Positions 1-7,294 of a stretch of 13,180 nt of DNA are shown here, piece after piece. Under the pieces are notes generated by a model. The model saw only the letters and a list, made by a program, of their open reading frames with translations, was not told the origin of the DNA and searched no databases. Position 1 is the stretch's first letter, and every line of letters starts with the position of its first letter. This stretch comes from Candidatus Omnitrophota bacterium (lineage in GTDB: Bacteria; Omnitrophota; Gorgyraeia; Duberdicusellales; 4484-171). The translations under genes and the position numbers were made by a program. The stretch lies in NCBI GenBank assembly GCA_016939345.1, contig JAFGHG010000018.1:1-13180 (forward strand), written 5' to 3'.

Positions 1-1227
1 AAAATCAAAAAAACCATAGGCGCTCCGTTAATATTAATAAAAAAATTTTTGTTCAATGTTAAACTCCAAAAATATCACCATATTATTTTTCTCCCATTGT
101 CCCTGTCAGCTTATCTTATTTCTTTGATTTTGCCCATCCGGGCAAAAAGAGTGCTTATCACCAATACAGCAGGTTTAGGTGATATACTAATGATGTATCC
201 TCTGGCCAAGGCCCTTTCGGAAAAATATCAGGTCGATCTTATAGTAAACAGCAGAGAACAAGTTGATATTTTCAGGTCCCAATCTGTTTACAAAAAGGTA
301 TTCTTTGTTGATTTTTATAGAACCCAGCACTTTAAATCAGAAAAAAATAAATTTCTGGCAGTAGCCAAAGTTCTTCTTTTCTACCCTTTAGACCTATTAA
401 ATATTTTTTTAAGAAATTACCAGGCAGGCATTGTCTGCGGCCATTACTGGTGGACAAACATACAGGAAGCCGCCATGATGAAGGCTGCAAACATACCAAA
501 GATTATCGGCTTTGAAAATGACACTCTAGCGCAAAGGTTTTTGAACCAGACCATAAAAGAAAAAGACTTGGTAGGGCCTGCTTTATACCTTTGCTTTTTA
601 AGCTGTTTTGGCAAAGAAAAAGCCTTGAGCCAGGATTTATATTTTGAAGTAGATTCGATAACCATGTCCAGAACAAGAATGTTCCTGGATCAGGAAATGA
701 TTGACAAAAAGAACAAAAAGATCGCAGTAATCCATCCCGGAGGAAAGCCCAATATTAATACCAGGCAGTGGCCCGCAGAGAATTTTCGTCAGGTTGCGGA
801 GTATTTAATCGACAGGGATTACTGGGTCTTTGTGACCGGAGAAGGGGATCATGATAAAAAGCCATGTAAAGAGGTCGCCGAGGGCCTGCAAAACTGTAGT
901 AATTTCTGGGGCCTGCTTTCGTTTGTTGAGCTTGGGGCTTTACTTTCTGAAGCTGATGTATGTATAAGCAATGATACTTCCATTGTCCATTTGGCAGAAG
1001 CGGTTAAATGTAAATCATTGATTGTGATTTACGGCCCTAGCAACAGCAGTTTTTTATCAACAAAAAGAAAAAAAGTTTTCCGTATAACTTCCAGCCTTAA
1101 ATGTTCTCCTTGCCGCAAATCAATGCTCCATGAACCGGAAAAAGAATGCATATATCCCGAAAAGGCAAAGTGCTTAAAAGACATTAAGCCTTCTCAGGTT
1201 ATCAAGGTCATTGAGGCTGAGCTTTAG
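1..1227 (+). CDS. GT9 heptosyltransferase-like protein, probably 5'-truncated by the window edge
   Basis: Glycosyltransferase family 9 (WaaC/WaaF/WaaQ-like) enzymes move a sugar, classically heptose, from an ADP-sugar to an LPS-type acceptor at the cytoplasmic face. Numbering from a TTG at 49 (392 aa), the N-terminal Rossmann start is KRVLITNTAGLGDIL at 33-47. The donor-domain motifs are HPGG at 229-232, RQWPAENF at 239-246 and NDTSIVHLAEA at 308-318. A cysteine cluster follows at C352, C355, C367 and C375. A hydrophobic stretch (about 12-30) precedes the catalytic fold and may anchor the protein. The frame is open without a stop from base 1 to the TTG at 49, and that TTG has no Shine-Dalgarno sequence. 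The 16 upstream codons also read like protein, so I infer that the true start lies left of the window. The family is clear; the sugar and acceptor are unknown. The stop is 5 nt before the next gene. Confidence 0.88.
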   Translation, partial: KIKKTIGAPLILIKKFLFNVKLQKYHHIIFLPLSLSAYLISLILPIRAKRVLITNTAGLGDILMMYPLAKALSEKYQVDLIVNSREQVDIFRSQSVYKKVFFVDFYRTQHFKSEKNKFLAVAKVLLFYPLDLLNIFLRNYQAGIVCGHYWWTNIQEAAMMKAANIPKIIGFENDTLAQRFLNQTIKEKDLVGPALYLCFLSCFGKEKALSQDLYFEVDSITMSRTRMFLDQEMIDKKNKKIAVIHPGGKPNINTRQWPAENFRQVAEYLIDRDYWVFVTGEGDHDKKPCKEVAEGLQNCSNFWGLLSFVELGALLSEADVCISNDTSIVHLAEAVKCKSLIVIYGPSNSSFLSTKRKKVFRITSSLKCSPCRKSMLHEPEKECIYPEKAKCLKDIKPSQVIKVIEAEL

Positions 1228-1232
1228 TTGCC

Positions 1233-2192
1233 ATGGAAATCCGTAAACCTTTGATCAGCGTTATTGTGTGTACTTATAACAGAGCAGCGCTGCTTGAGAA
1301 GACCTTGAACAGCTTGATAGTTCAAAAACCTGATTTCGGTTTTGAGATATTGGTAATAGATAATAATTCCAGCGATAATACAAGCGAGACAGTTGAGAAC
1401 CTAAAAAGCAGAGCAGTATCTCCAATAAGCTACTTTTTAGAAAAAAAGCTTGGCATAGCAGTTGCCCGTAATCGCGGGGCAGATTTAGCCAAAGGCCAAT
1501 ATATCGCCTATATCGATGATGATGCCGTTGCCAGCCCCAACTGGTTAAGGGAAATTATTAATGCTTTTAGCCTGGTAAAGCCTAAACCAGCTTGTTGTGT
1601 GGGCAGGGTAAAACTTGACTGGCAGGGAGAAAGGCAGAAGTGGTTTCCCAAAGAGCACGAAACCCTGCTGGGTAAATATGATTTTGGCGACTCAAAAAAA
1701 TTTCTCGGATCACAAGGATATCTAGTTACCATGAATGCCGCCTTTGACCGGGATATTTTTCTCCGATTGGGTAAATTCAAGACTTATCTGGGAAGAAAAG
1801 GAAATTGTCTTTTGTCGGGGGAAGACAATAATATGTATGACCGTATTTATCAGGCTAAACACCCCATATACTATAATCCTGACCAATTAATATACCATTT
1901 CGTCCCGGATCAAAGGCAGACTCTACGCTGGCTTACAAAGCGTATATTCTGGGATGGGGCAACTCAGGTAATAATTGATTTTGAAAATAAGCAGATAAAC
2001 AGTAATAACTGCCTGGCCAAGACAGCATATGACATAAAAGCTGCCCTTTCTAATATGTTTTTAGCACTAGCTTTTAGTTTCCTACTAAACAAAGAAAAGC
2101 TTATTATTTTTTTTCTGCGTTCAGTAATAAGGGCCGGCAGAGTTTATATGGCCCTGGTATTTTTTGGATTAAAAAAACAGAACCAGCAATGA
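1233..2192 (+). CDS. GT2 family glycosyltransferase
   Basis: A 319-aa GT-A fold inverting glycosyltransferase that would use a nucleotide-sugar donor in the cytoplasm. Visible motifs are the start strand LISVIVCTYNR (7-17), the nucleotide-binding VIDNNSSDNT (41-50), GIAVARNRGADLAKG (74-88), and the metal-binding DXD-type triad DDD at 95-97 in YIDDDAVASPNW. The acceptor-side motif SGEDN is at 195-199, where the acidic pair is the likely catalytic base region. YHFVPDQRQTLRWLTKR (221-237) is typical of GT2 proteins in polysaccharide loci. Two hydrophobic stretches near the C-terminus (about 271-285 and 290-312) suggest membrane association. The start ATG lies 5 nt after the upstream stop with only a weak upstream purine stretch, so coupled translation is likely. 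Its stop overlaps the next start in an ATGA. The exact sugar and linkage cannot be read from the sequence. Confidence 0.92.
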   Translation: MEIRKPLISVIVCTYNRAALLEKTLNSLIVQKPDFGFEILVIDNNSSDNTSETVENLKSRAVSPISYFLEKKLGIAVARNRGADLAKGQYIAYIDDDAVASPNWLREIINAFSLVKPKPACCVGRVKLDWQGERQKWFPKEHETLLGKYDFGDSKKFLGSQGYLVTMNAAFDRDIFLRLGKFKTYLGRKGNCLLSGEDNNMYDRIYQAKHPIYYNPDQLIYHFVPDQRQTLRWLTKRIFWDGATQVIIDFENKQINSNNCLAKTAYDIKAALSNMFLALAFSFLLNKEKLIIFFLRSVIRAGRVYMALVFFGLKKQNQQ

Positions 2193-3322
2193 AAATAGTT
2201 ACTTTTGCAGCTAAGACCCTGGGGGATACGATAATGGCAACGCCTCTTTACCGGGCCTTGAGGAGTCTTTACCCAAACCAGACAATAGAGCTGGTAAGCG
2301 AAATAGATAATCACCCGGTTTTGGAGGGTATAGGTCTTTTTGACAGAGAATTGTTATTTAAAGACGATATTGACTTCTTTAGTTATGATTTAGCTGTGAT
2401 GCCTGTTTACTGTTGCCGAAGGCAAGTCCAGGAGGCAGCTCAAAGGGCAAAGAAATATATTGATCTTCGCGCCATTTATCCTAAAAAACCCAAGAATTTT
2501 GGCAAGCGCATAAGCAGCGCTTACAGCCATATGCTTTTTGAAAAGCACCAGGTAGAGCTGAATATGGAGCTTGTAAAAAGCTTGGGCTATCAGGGAGAAA
2601 TACCGCCGACATATTGTCCTGAGCCTGATCAGGAAATTTACCCTGAACATAAAGATAAAATAGGCTTGTGTATTTATACCCCTGCGGATCAATTTCAGGA
2701 AGGCAAAAACCGTTTCTGGCCGCTGGATAAATGGGTTAAATTGATAGGATTGTTCGGCAAGGAAAATGTTTTGATAGCAGGCCCTGAGCAGGATAGACCC
2801 AGTATGGAGAAGGTTGCCGAGCTGTCAGGGGCCAAGCTGCAGATAACACAGAAGATAAAAGATTTTACAGGCTTATGTAAGCAGCTGAGAGTAGTTGTAA
2901 CTACAGACCATGGGGCAATGCATATTGCCGCATGCAGTGGAGCAGCTATTGTTTCTTTACACGGCGCCTCAAGTCCGGTGCTTTTGCATCCTTGGGTTAG
3001 CAGCCAAGGGCGGAGCATTTCAGTAATATCTCCAAAATTCTGCAGCCCCTGCCAGAGGTCTTACCGTCTACGTTTTTGTGAAAGAGGGATTACCCGGATG
3101 AAATGTATGAAGCAGATAAGCCCTGAGTCAGTGTTTTGGGCAGCAAAAAATATGGAAAACATCAGAGAAGGAAAATCAAAGATTCTCTTTGGCCGGAGGC
3201 TTCTTTATCCCCAGGAATACAAGGAGAGCTTGAGAGTTAAATTCAGGCATCTCTTAAGTATCATCATAAGCCGGGAAATCATCAGGCTTATCAAGCTTTT
3301 AACCGGAAAAAAAAGATTTTAG
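2189..3322 (+). CDS. GT9 heptosyltransferase-like protein (second copy type)
   Basis: A 377-aa member of the ADP-heptose:LPS heptosyltransferase family. It begins directly with the catalytic fold (MKIVTFAAKTLGDTIMATPL), so the ATG in the ATGA overlap with the preceding gene is well supported. Later motifs are NRFWPLDKW (174-182), GPEQDRPS (198-205) and TTDHGAMHIAACSG (238-251), which replaces the usual GNDTGxxHLA; the aspartate and histidine are kept. A cysteine cluster at C285, C288, C297 and C306 parallels the one in the GT9 gene at the left edge. The last 37 or so residues (from about 340) form a basic and hydrophobic tail beyond the usual family end, possibly a membrane-binding helix. The two GT9 proteins look clearly different in sequence, so they probably make different linkages instead of being a recent duplication. 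Substrate unknown. Confidence 0.9.
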   Translation: MKIVTFAAKTLGDTIMATPLYRALRSLYPNQTIELVSEIDNHPVLEGIGLFDRELLFKDDIDFFSYDLAVMPVYCCRRQVQEAAQRAKKYIDLRAIYPKKPKNFGKRISSAYSHMLFEKHQVELNMELVKSLGYQGEIPPTYCPEPDQEIYPEHKDKIGLCIYTPADQFQEGKNRFWPLDKWVKLIGLFGKENVLIAGPEQDRPSMEKVAELSGAKLQITQKIKDFTGLCKQLRVVVTTDHGAMHIAACSGAAIVSLHGASSPVLLHPWVSSQGRSISVISPKFCSPCQRSYRLRFCERGITRMKCMKQISPESVFWAAKNMENIREGKSKILFGRRLLYPQEYKESLRVKFRHLLSIIISREIIRLIKLLTGKKRF

Positions 3323-3332
3323 CTGAAATAAT

Positions 3333-4535
3333 ATGAATGTCTGCTTCATTACCATGGATTACCATAAAAAAGGCAAAGGCGGAGGTCTTGCTTCTTATAT
3401 TTCTGCTGTAAGCCATATGCTTGTAAAGCTTGGCCATAAAGTGGTGTTAATTTGTTATGATCCAAAAAAAAAGGAATGGAAGAAAGAAAACGGCTGCAAT
3501 ATATTATATTGGCCTTTTGGGAATATACACTGGTACTGGCACAGATTAAGGTTGCCTTACCAGGTTGATCTGCCCTTACGCGAAATCGAGTGGGGTTTTA
3601 ATATATACAAAGCTGTAAATGAAATTAAGAAAAAATTTTCAATAGACATTATAGAAACAAGCGAAATAGGAAATTTATTTCTTAGTAAAAGCAAAATACC
3701 CTATATTGTCCGGCTTCACGGAGAACCATATGTTTTCACCAAATACTGTCAAAAGCCTCTGCACGCAGGCTTACGTATCAGCAATAAAATGCATCTTTAT
3801 GCTATGCGCAGGGCCGCAGCGCTTACTTCTCCAAGTTTAAAGCATGCCAAAGAAATAGCTTCGCAATTAAAATGGGATTTTAAAAAAATCAAGGTAATAC
3901 CTAATCTTGCCATTTCAAGTTTTGTCGAGGCCGGAAGCAGTAATGCCCCTGAATTTGAAAATATAGATGCCCCGAGGATTATACATCCAGCCCGGATAGA
4001 TTTTAGGAAAGGAACCATTCCTTTTCTCGAGTCAATACCCGATATAATAGAGCATTTTCCTAAAGCAAAATTTGTAATAACCGGCGACAGTACCGGGACC
4101 ATAAAAGATAACCAGATAAAAGAGATATTAACAAAAAACAATATTGGCCATTGTGTTCAGATCACCGGACATGTTGAGCACGAGCAAATGCTTAAGATAT
4201 ATTCCCAGTCTCAGATAGTGGTTATGCCTTCTTATTATGAGACTTTTGGCATATCCTGCCTTGAAGCCATGGCTTTTGGCTTGCCGGTTATAGCATCAAA
4301 TGCCGGAGGCTTATCTGAGGTTGTTGAGAATGAAGTAACCGGAATATTGATAAAGCCAGGCGACTCCAGAGCCATATCAGAGGCTGTTTTAAGGCTTCTT
4401 AAACAACCTAAGACCTGCAGGCGAATGGGAATTGCCGGCCGAAAAAAATTGTTGGATAATTTCACTGCCGAGAAGATAGCCCAAAGAACAATTGGATTCT
4501 ATAAAGAAGTGCTAGGCTCTTTAAATAGTCTATAA
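3333..4535 (+). CDS. GT4 family glycosyltransferase (1)
   Basis: A 400-aa retaining glycosyltransferase of the GT-B fold. The N-terminal domain opens with MNVCFITMDYHKKGKGGGLA, containing the glycine-rich loop of GT4 enzymes (GGG at 16-18), and has YIVRLHGEPY at 124-133. The C-terminal donor domain has ARIDFRKGT at 220-228, where R221 and K226 match the phosphate-binding Arg and Lys. The EX7E motif uses E303 and E311 in YETFGISCLEAMAFGLPVIA, followed by SNAGGLSEVV. Length and domain order are normal for the family. The gene sits 10 nt after the second GT9 gene, and no good Shine-Dalgarno precedes it. A 9-A run (3464-3472) falls in a lysine-rich loop. It would transfer a sugar to the growing lipid-linked glycan; donor and acceptor are not identifiable. 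Confidence 0.93.
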   Translation: MNVCFITMDYHKKGKGGGLASYISAVSHMLVKLGHKVVLICYDPKKKEWKKENGCNILYWPFGNIHWYWHRLRLPYQVDLPLREIEWGFNIYKAVNEIKKKFSIDIIETSEIGNLFLSKSKIPYIVRLHGEPYVFTKYCQKPLHAGLRISNKMHLYAMRRAAALTSPSLKHAKEIASQLKWDFKKIKVIPNLAISSFVEAGSSNAPEFENIDAPRIIHPARIDFRKGTIPFLESIPDIIEHFPKAKFVITGDSTGTIKDNQIKEILTKNNIGHCVQITGHVEHEQMLKIYSQSQIVVMPSYYETFGISCLEAMAFGLPVIASNAGGLSEVVENEVTGILIKPGDSRAISEAVLRLLKQPKTCRRMGIAGRKKLLDNFTAEKIAQRTIGFYKEVLGSLNSL

Positions 4536-4553
4536 ATCTCCCCCAGAAGTCTT

Positions 4554-5735
4554 ATGAATATTTGTCTGGTATCTACTGTCGGCTATCCTACAAGAGACCC
4601 AGAAGCCGGCGGAGTTTCTATCTGTAGTCGCAATCTTGCCCACGCTCTTACAGAGCAAGGGCACAGAGTTATTGTGATTAATCATAGGCTTAAAGGAGAC
4701 CCGCCAAGAATCAATGACGGACCGGTAATGCTTCGTTTGGCACCGATAACTTTTTTTCATCATTATCTATCTAAAATAGGCAAGAAAGCTGGCATGTGGC
4801 CTTCGCTTGTCAAGATTTATGAAATGGGTATTGGCATTAGGAGGGAGATACAGAGGATAATCAAAGAAGAAGATATCGATATTGTTCAATATCCAAATGC
4901 CTGGTCAGAAGGGGTTTTCCATCCGGGCAGCTTAAAGATGTCGGTCAGGATGGATACGCCTCTTTGTATGGTTCGCGACCTTCCTGATGTGGGAGAGCAC
5001 AGCGGATGGAGCCTGTATGAAAAAATTGAAAAATCAATAGTTAGACGGGCAGATCTCGTTTCTTGTCATACGCCTTTTGTGGCTGAGCAGGTTATCCGCT
5101 CTTATTCAATTGACAGGGAAAAGGTGGCAGTAATACCCAACCTTGTTGATACCAAGACCTTTAAACCTCTTGAAAGGCATAAGAGAGATCATTTTCTCAT
5201 ATTTCACCCCGACCCAAGACTTGACGATAGACAGAAAGGCGCGGCAATCCTTCTTGAGGCCATGAAAGAGGTTTTAGACAGGTTTCCAAAGACTAAATTG
5301 CGTTTAGCTGGCAAGGGCCAGATAGATTTTAGAGAATACGGAGACAGAGTGGCTGGTGCGATAGAAAGCCTAGGCTGGATAAATGCCAGAGCCCTGGCCG
5401 CAGAATATGCTGAAGCTGATATTTGCGTTGTGCCCTCGATTGGCTGGGAGACATTTTCTAATATCTGCGCAGAGTCTTTAGCTTGCGGTACACCGGTGGT
5501 TGCTTCTAAAGTCGGAGGCATGCCTGATGTGGTAAGACATGACAAAACAGGCTTGATTTTCCCTCCGGGGGATGTTACAGCCTTAGCCCAAGCAATCATA
5601 GAGCTTTTAAGTAATCCCGAAAAGAGACTGGATATGGGAAGATACGGCAGGATCTACGCTGAAAAATTTTTTAGCTTTCAAAAAGTAGCAAAAATGACAG
5701 AAGAAGTGTTTATGTCAGCAATAAGCAATAAATGA
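4554..5735 (+). CDS. GT4 family glycosyltransferase (2)
   Basis: A 393-aa GT-B fold retaining glycosyltransferase. The start MNICLVSTVGYPTRDPEAGG carries the N-terminal glycine loop (GG at 19-20), with VAVIPNLVDTKTF at 191-203 leading into the donor domain. There, PRLDDRQKGA (221-230) places R222 and K228 at the phosphate-binding positions. The EX7E motif is E299 to E307 (GWETFSNICAESLACGTP), followed by ASKVGGMPDVV and TGLIFPPGD. It differs enough from the preceding GT4 protein that they are unlikely to be recent duplicates. The 18-nt gap after the previous stop is one of the longest in the window but holds only a weak AGAAG before the start and no hairpin that I can see. The end overlaps the deacetylase gene by ATGA, so the two are likely translationally coupled. 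Confidence 0.93.
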   Translation: MNICLVSTVGYPTRDPEAGGVSICSRNLAHALTEQGHRVIVINHRLKGDPPRINDGPVMLRLAPITFFHHYLSKIGKKAGMWPSLVKIYEMGIGIRREIQRIIKEEDIDIVQYPNAWSEGVFHPGSLKMSVRMDTPLCMVRDLPDVGEHSGWSLYEKIEKSIVRRADLVSCHTPFVAEQVIRSYSIDREKVAVIPNLVDTKTFKPLERHKRDHFLIFHPDPRLDDRQKGAAILLEAMKEVLDRFPKTKLRLAGKGQIDFREYGDRVAGAIESLGWINARALAAEYAEADICVVPSIGWETFSNICAESLACGTPVVASKVGGMPDVVRHDKTGLIFPPGDVTALAQAIIELLSNPEKRLDMGRYGRIYAEKFFSFQKVAKMTEEVFMSAISNK

Positions 5736-6544
5736 TCAAGAAGATAGCCGGAAAGATTTTTGAATTATTTCGAAATATAAGTTTATGCCCAGGCCTGTAT
5801 TTAGCCGAAGAGCCATTGGGAAAGAAAGTCTTGATTATTGCTCCTCATCCAGATGATGAAGTCATAGGCTGCTCAGGAGCCTTGATAAAGCATTTAAAGC
5901 GCAGGGACAAGGTAAAAATAATCTTCCTTTCCAGAAATAAACTCGATGAAGGACCTACGGAAATCGGCCGGATAAGAGAAAAAGAAGCGCGGCTGGTAAT
6001 GGAATTTCTGGGGGTGGATTCTTTTGAATTTGTAGAGCATGAGGACATGAGAGCAGCTTTATCAGGTAAAGGCTATAGTTTTTTGGAAAGGATATTTAGA
6101 AGTTTTGCTCCCGATACTGTTTATGCTCCTTCTTTTCTAGAGGATCATCACGAACACAGAAAAGCCGCTGATTTAATCGCCAGGGTGTTTGAAAAAAATC
6201 CTGAAATTACCAAAGGGATGAAGGTTTTTTTATATCAGATATGGGGCCAGACCTGCCCTAATTTTTTACTAAAGGTAGATAGCGTTTTCCCCGCCACTTT
6301 AGAAGCTTTAGGAAAATACAAATCACAACTTAGTAATTTTAATTATATTGATATGCACAAGCAGCTGAGGCTAAACTGGGCTGGGCTGGCAAAAGGTATT
6401 GGCTTATATGAGGCTTTTTTTCTCTGCTCAGGCAAAGAGCTAGTCAGGATACTTTCTAGAAAATCAAAAGAAATAACTTACAGGGGTTTGCTGGCAATGC
6501 CCTATGCCGGGGTAATGGCCTTACGCAAAAAATTAAAACCATAA
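5732..6544 (+). CDS. PIG-L/LmbE family zinc N-deacetylase
   Basis: A 270-aa member of the family that removes the N-acetyl group from GlcNAc-type sugars (GlcNAc-PI, mycothiol and bacillithiol precursors, lipid-linked or glycan GlcNAc). The fold begins with KKVLIIAPHPDDEVIGCSGA (31-50). By family analogy, H39 and D42 of the HPDDE motif bind zinc and D41 is the general base. The third ligand is H142 in EDHHEHRKA (137-145), the counterpart of the usual HPDH. R80, R82 and E85 form the conserved R-x-R-x-x-E region. All catalytic residues are present, so the enzyme should be active. There is no signal peptide; action would be cytosolic on a nucleotide-sugar or lipid-linked intermediate. Overlap with the GT4 gene and an 8-nt gap to the methyltransferase-like gene tie it to the glycan pathway. 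The actual substrate is inferred only from this context. Confidence 0.9.
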   Translation: MIKKIAGKIFELFRNISLCPGLYLAEEPLGKKVLIIAPHPDDEVIGCSGALIKHLKRRDKVKIIFLSRNKLDEGPTEIGRIREKEARLVMEFLGVDSFEFVEHEDMRAALSGKGYSFLERIFRSFAPDTVYAPSFLEDHHEHRKAADLIARVFEKNPEITKGMKVFLYQIWGQTCPNFLLKVDSVFPATLEALGKYKSQLSNFNYIDMHKQLRLNWAGLAKGIGLYEAFFLCSGKELVRILSRKSKEITYRGLLAMPYAGVMALRKKLKP

Positions 6545-6552
6545 CGACAGAA

Positions 6553-7293
6553 ATGGCAGCAGACAGTTTATTAAAAAAAATAAGGGTTTTTCTTGGTTCA
6601 TGGAAAAGGCGCTTCAGCCATAAGCCGCCGCTTGGGCTAGTAAACTTTGGGGACCTTCGCAGATTAAAGCCTATCAGCCCGGATTGCGGTTTTGACCGCG
6701 GCCAGCCCATAGACAGATATTATATTGAGCAATTTTTAAGCGGACACGCATCGGATATTAAAGGCAGGGTATTAGAGATTGCTGAACCAGAATACACCCG
6801 CAAATTTGGTCAGAATAAGGTAAGTATTTCCGAGGTGCTTCATGTCCAGGCAGGAAATCCCCAGGCAACCTTGGTCGGCGACCTTGTGACCGGGCTAAAT
6901 GTTGCCGAAGAAAGATATGATTGTATTATACTCACCCAGACTTTACAGTTTATATATGACTTTAGAGCTGCTTTGGCCAATGCCTATAGAGCATTAAAAC
7001 CGGCAGGTGTTTTGTTTTTGACAGTTCCAGGAATAAGTCAGATAAGCAGGTTTGATATGGACCGCTGGGGAGATTACTGGCGCTTTACTGGTTTATCGAT
7101 TGAGAAAATATTCAAAGAAATATTTTCTGAGGATAAGCTAAGGATAAAAATATATGGCAATGTTTTGTCTGCTACCGCTTTTCTTCAGGGCGTCGCTGCC
7201 CAGGAACTTAAGAAAGAAGAACTTGATGCTTATGATGATGACTATCCGGTTTTAATATGTGTTAAGGCGATAAAAGGCCAGGTTTCTAGATAG
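6553..7293 (+). CDS. Class I SAM-methyltransferase-like protein with degenerate SAM motif
   Basis: A 246-aa protein. Residues 30-60 (containing NFGDLRRLKPIS and FDRGQPIDRYYIEQFL) match, from memory, a conserved family of methyltransferase-domain proteins common in polysaccharide loci. The Rossmann-like part has GRVLEIAEPEYTRKFG at 71-86 where motif I should be; the family's E75 is present but the usual GxG is replaced by AEPE. Later parts are VGDLVTGLNVAEERYDCIILTQTLQFIYDF (split across 108-137), the post-motif region ALKPAGVLFLTVPG (147-160) and DRWGDYWRFTG (170-180), a well-conserved methyltransferase-like C-terminal element. It would O- or N-methylate a sugar, or it may be a methyltransferase relative with another role. 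The start ATG is 8 nt after the deacetylase stop, without a strong Shine-Dalgarno. It is soluble, with a basic N-terminus. Confidence 0.82.
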   Translation: MAADSLLKKIRVFLGSWKRRFSHKPPLGLVNFGDLRRLKPISPDCGFDRGQPIDRYYIEQFLSGHASDIKGRVLEIAEPEYTRKFGQNKVSISEVLHVQAGNPQATLVGDLVTGLNVAEERYDCIILTQTLQFIYDFRAALANAYRALKPAGVLFLTVPGISQISRFDMDRWGDYWRFTGLSIEKIFKEIFSEDKLRIKIYGNVLSATAFLQGVAAQELKKEELDAYDDDYPVLICVKAIKGQVSR

Positions 7294-7294
7294 T

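Noticed and set aside
444..665. Open frame on the minus strand inside the first GT9 gene, and similar minus-strand frames elsewhere (for example 1508-1780, 2695-3018, 5204-5599, 12487-12756)
   Set aside because: They lie opposite clearly conserved genes, have no recognisable motifs or ribosome-binding sites, and are explained as shadows of the coding strand.
3464..3472. A run of nine A bases in the first GT4 gene, considered as a phase-variation or frameshift site
   Set aside because: Runs of 7-8 A or T occur in several genes here as expected of AT-rich lysine and phenylalanine codons, and the frame is intact. Read-level length variation would be needed to reopen this.
4536..4553. The 18-nt gap between two GT4 genes, considered for a promoter or terminator
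   Set aside because: It is too short for a promoter, and I see no stem-loop followed by a T-run.
3333..5735. Possible recent duplication of the two adjacent GT4 genes
   Set aside because: Apart from the general GT4 motifs (EX7E, R/K phosphate site) the proteins differ through most of their length, so this is an old family relationship.
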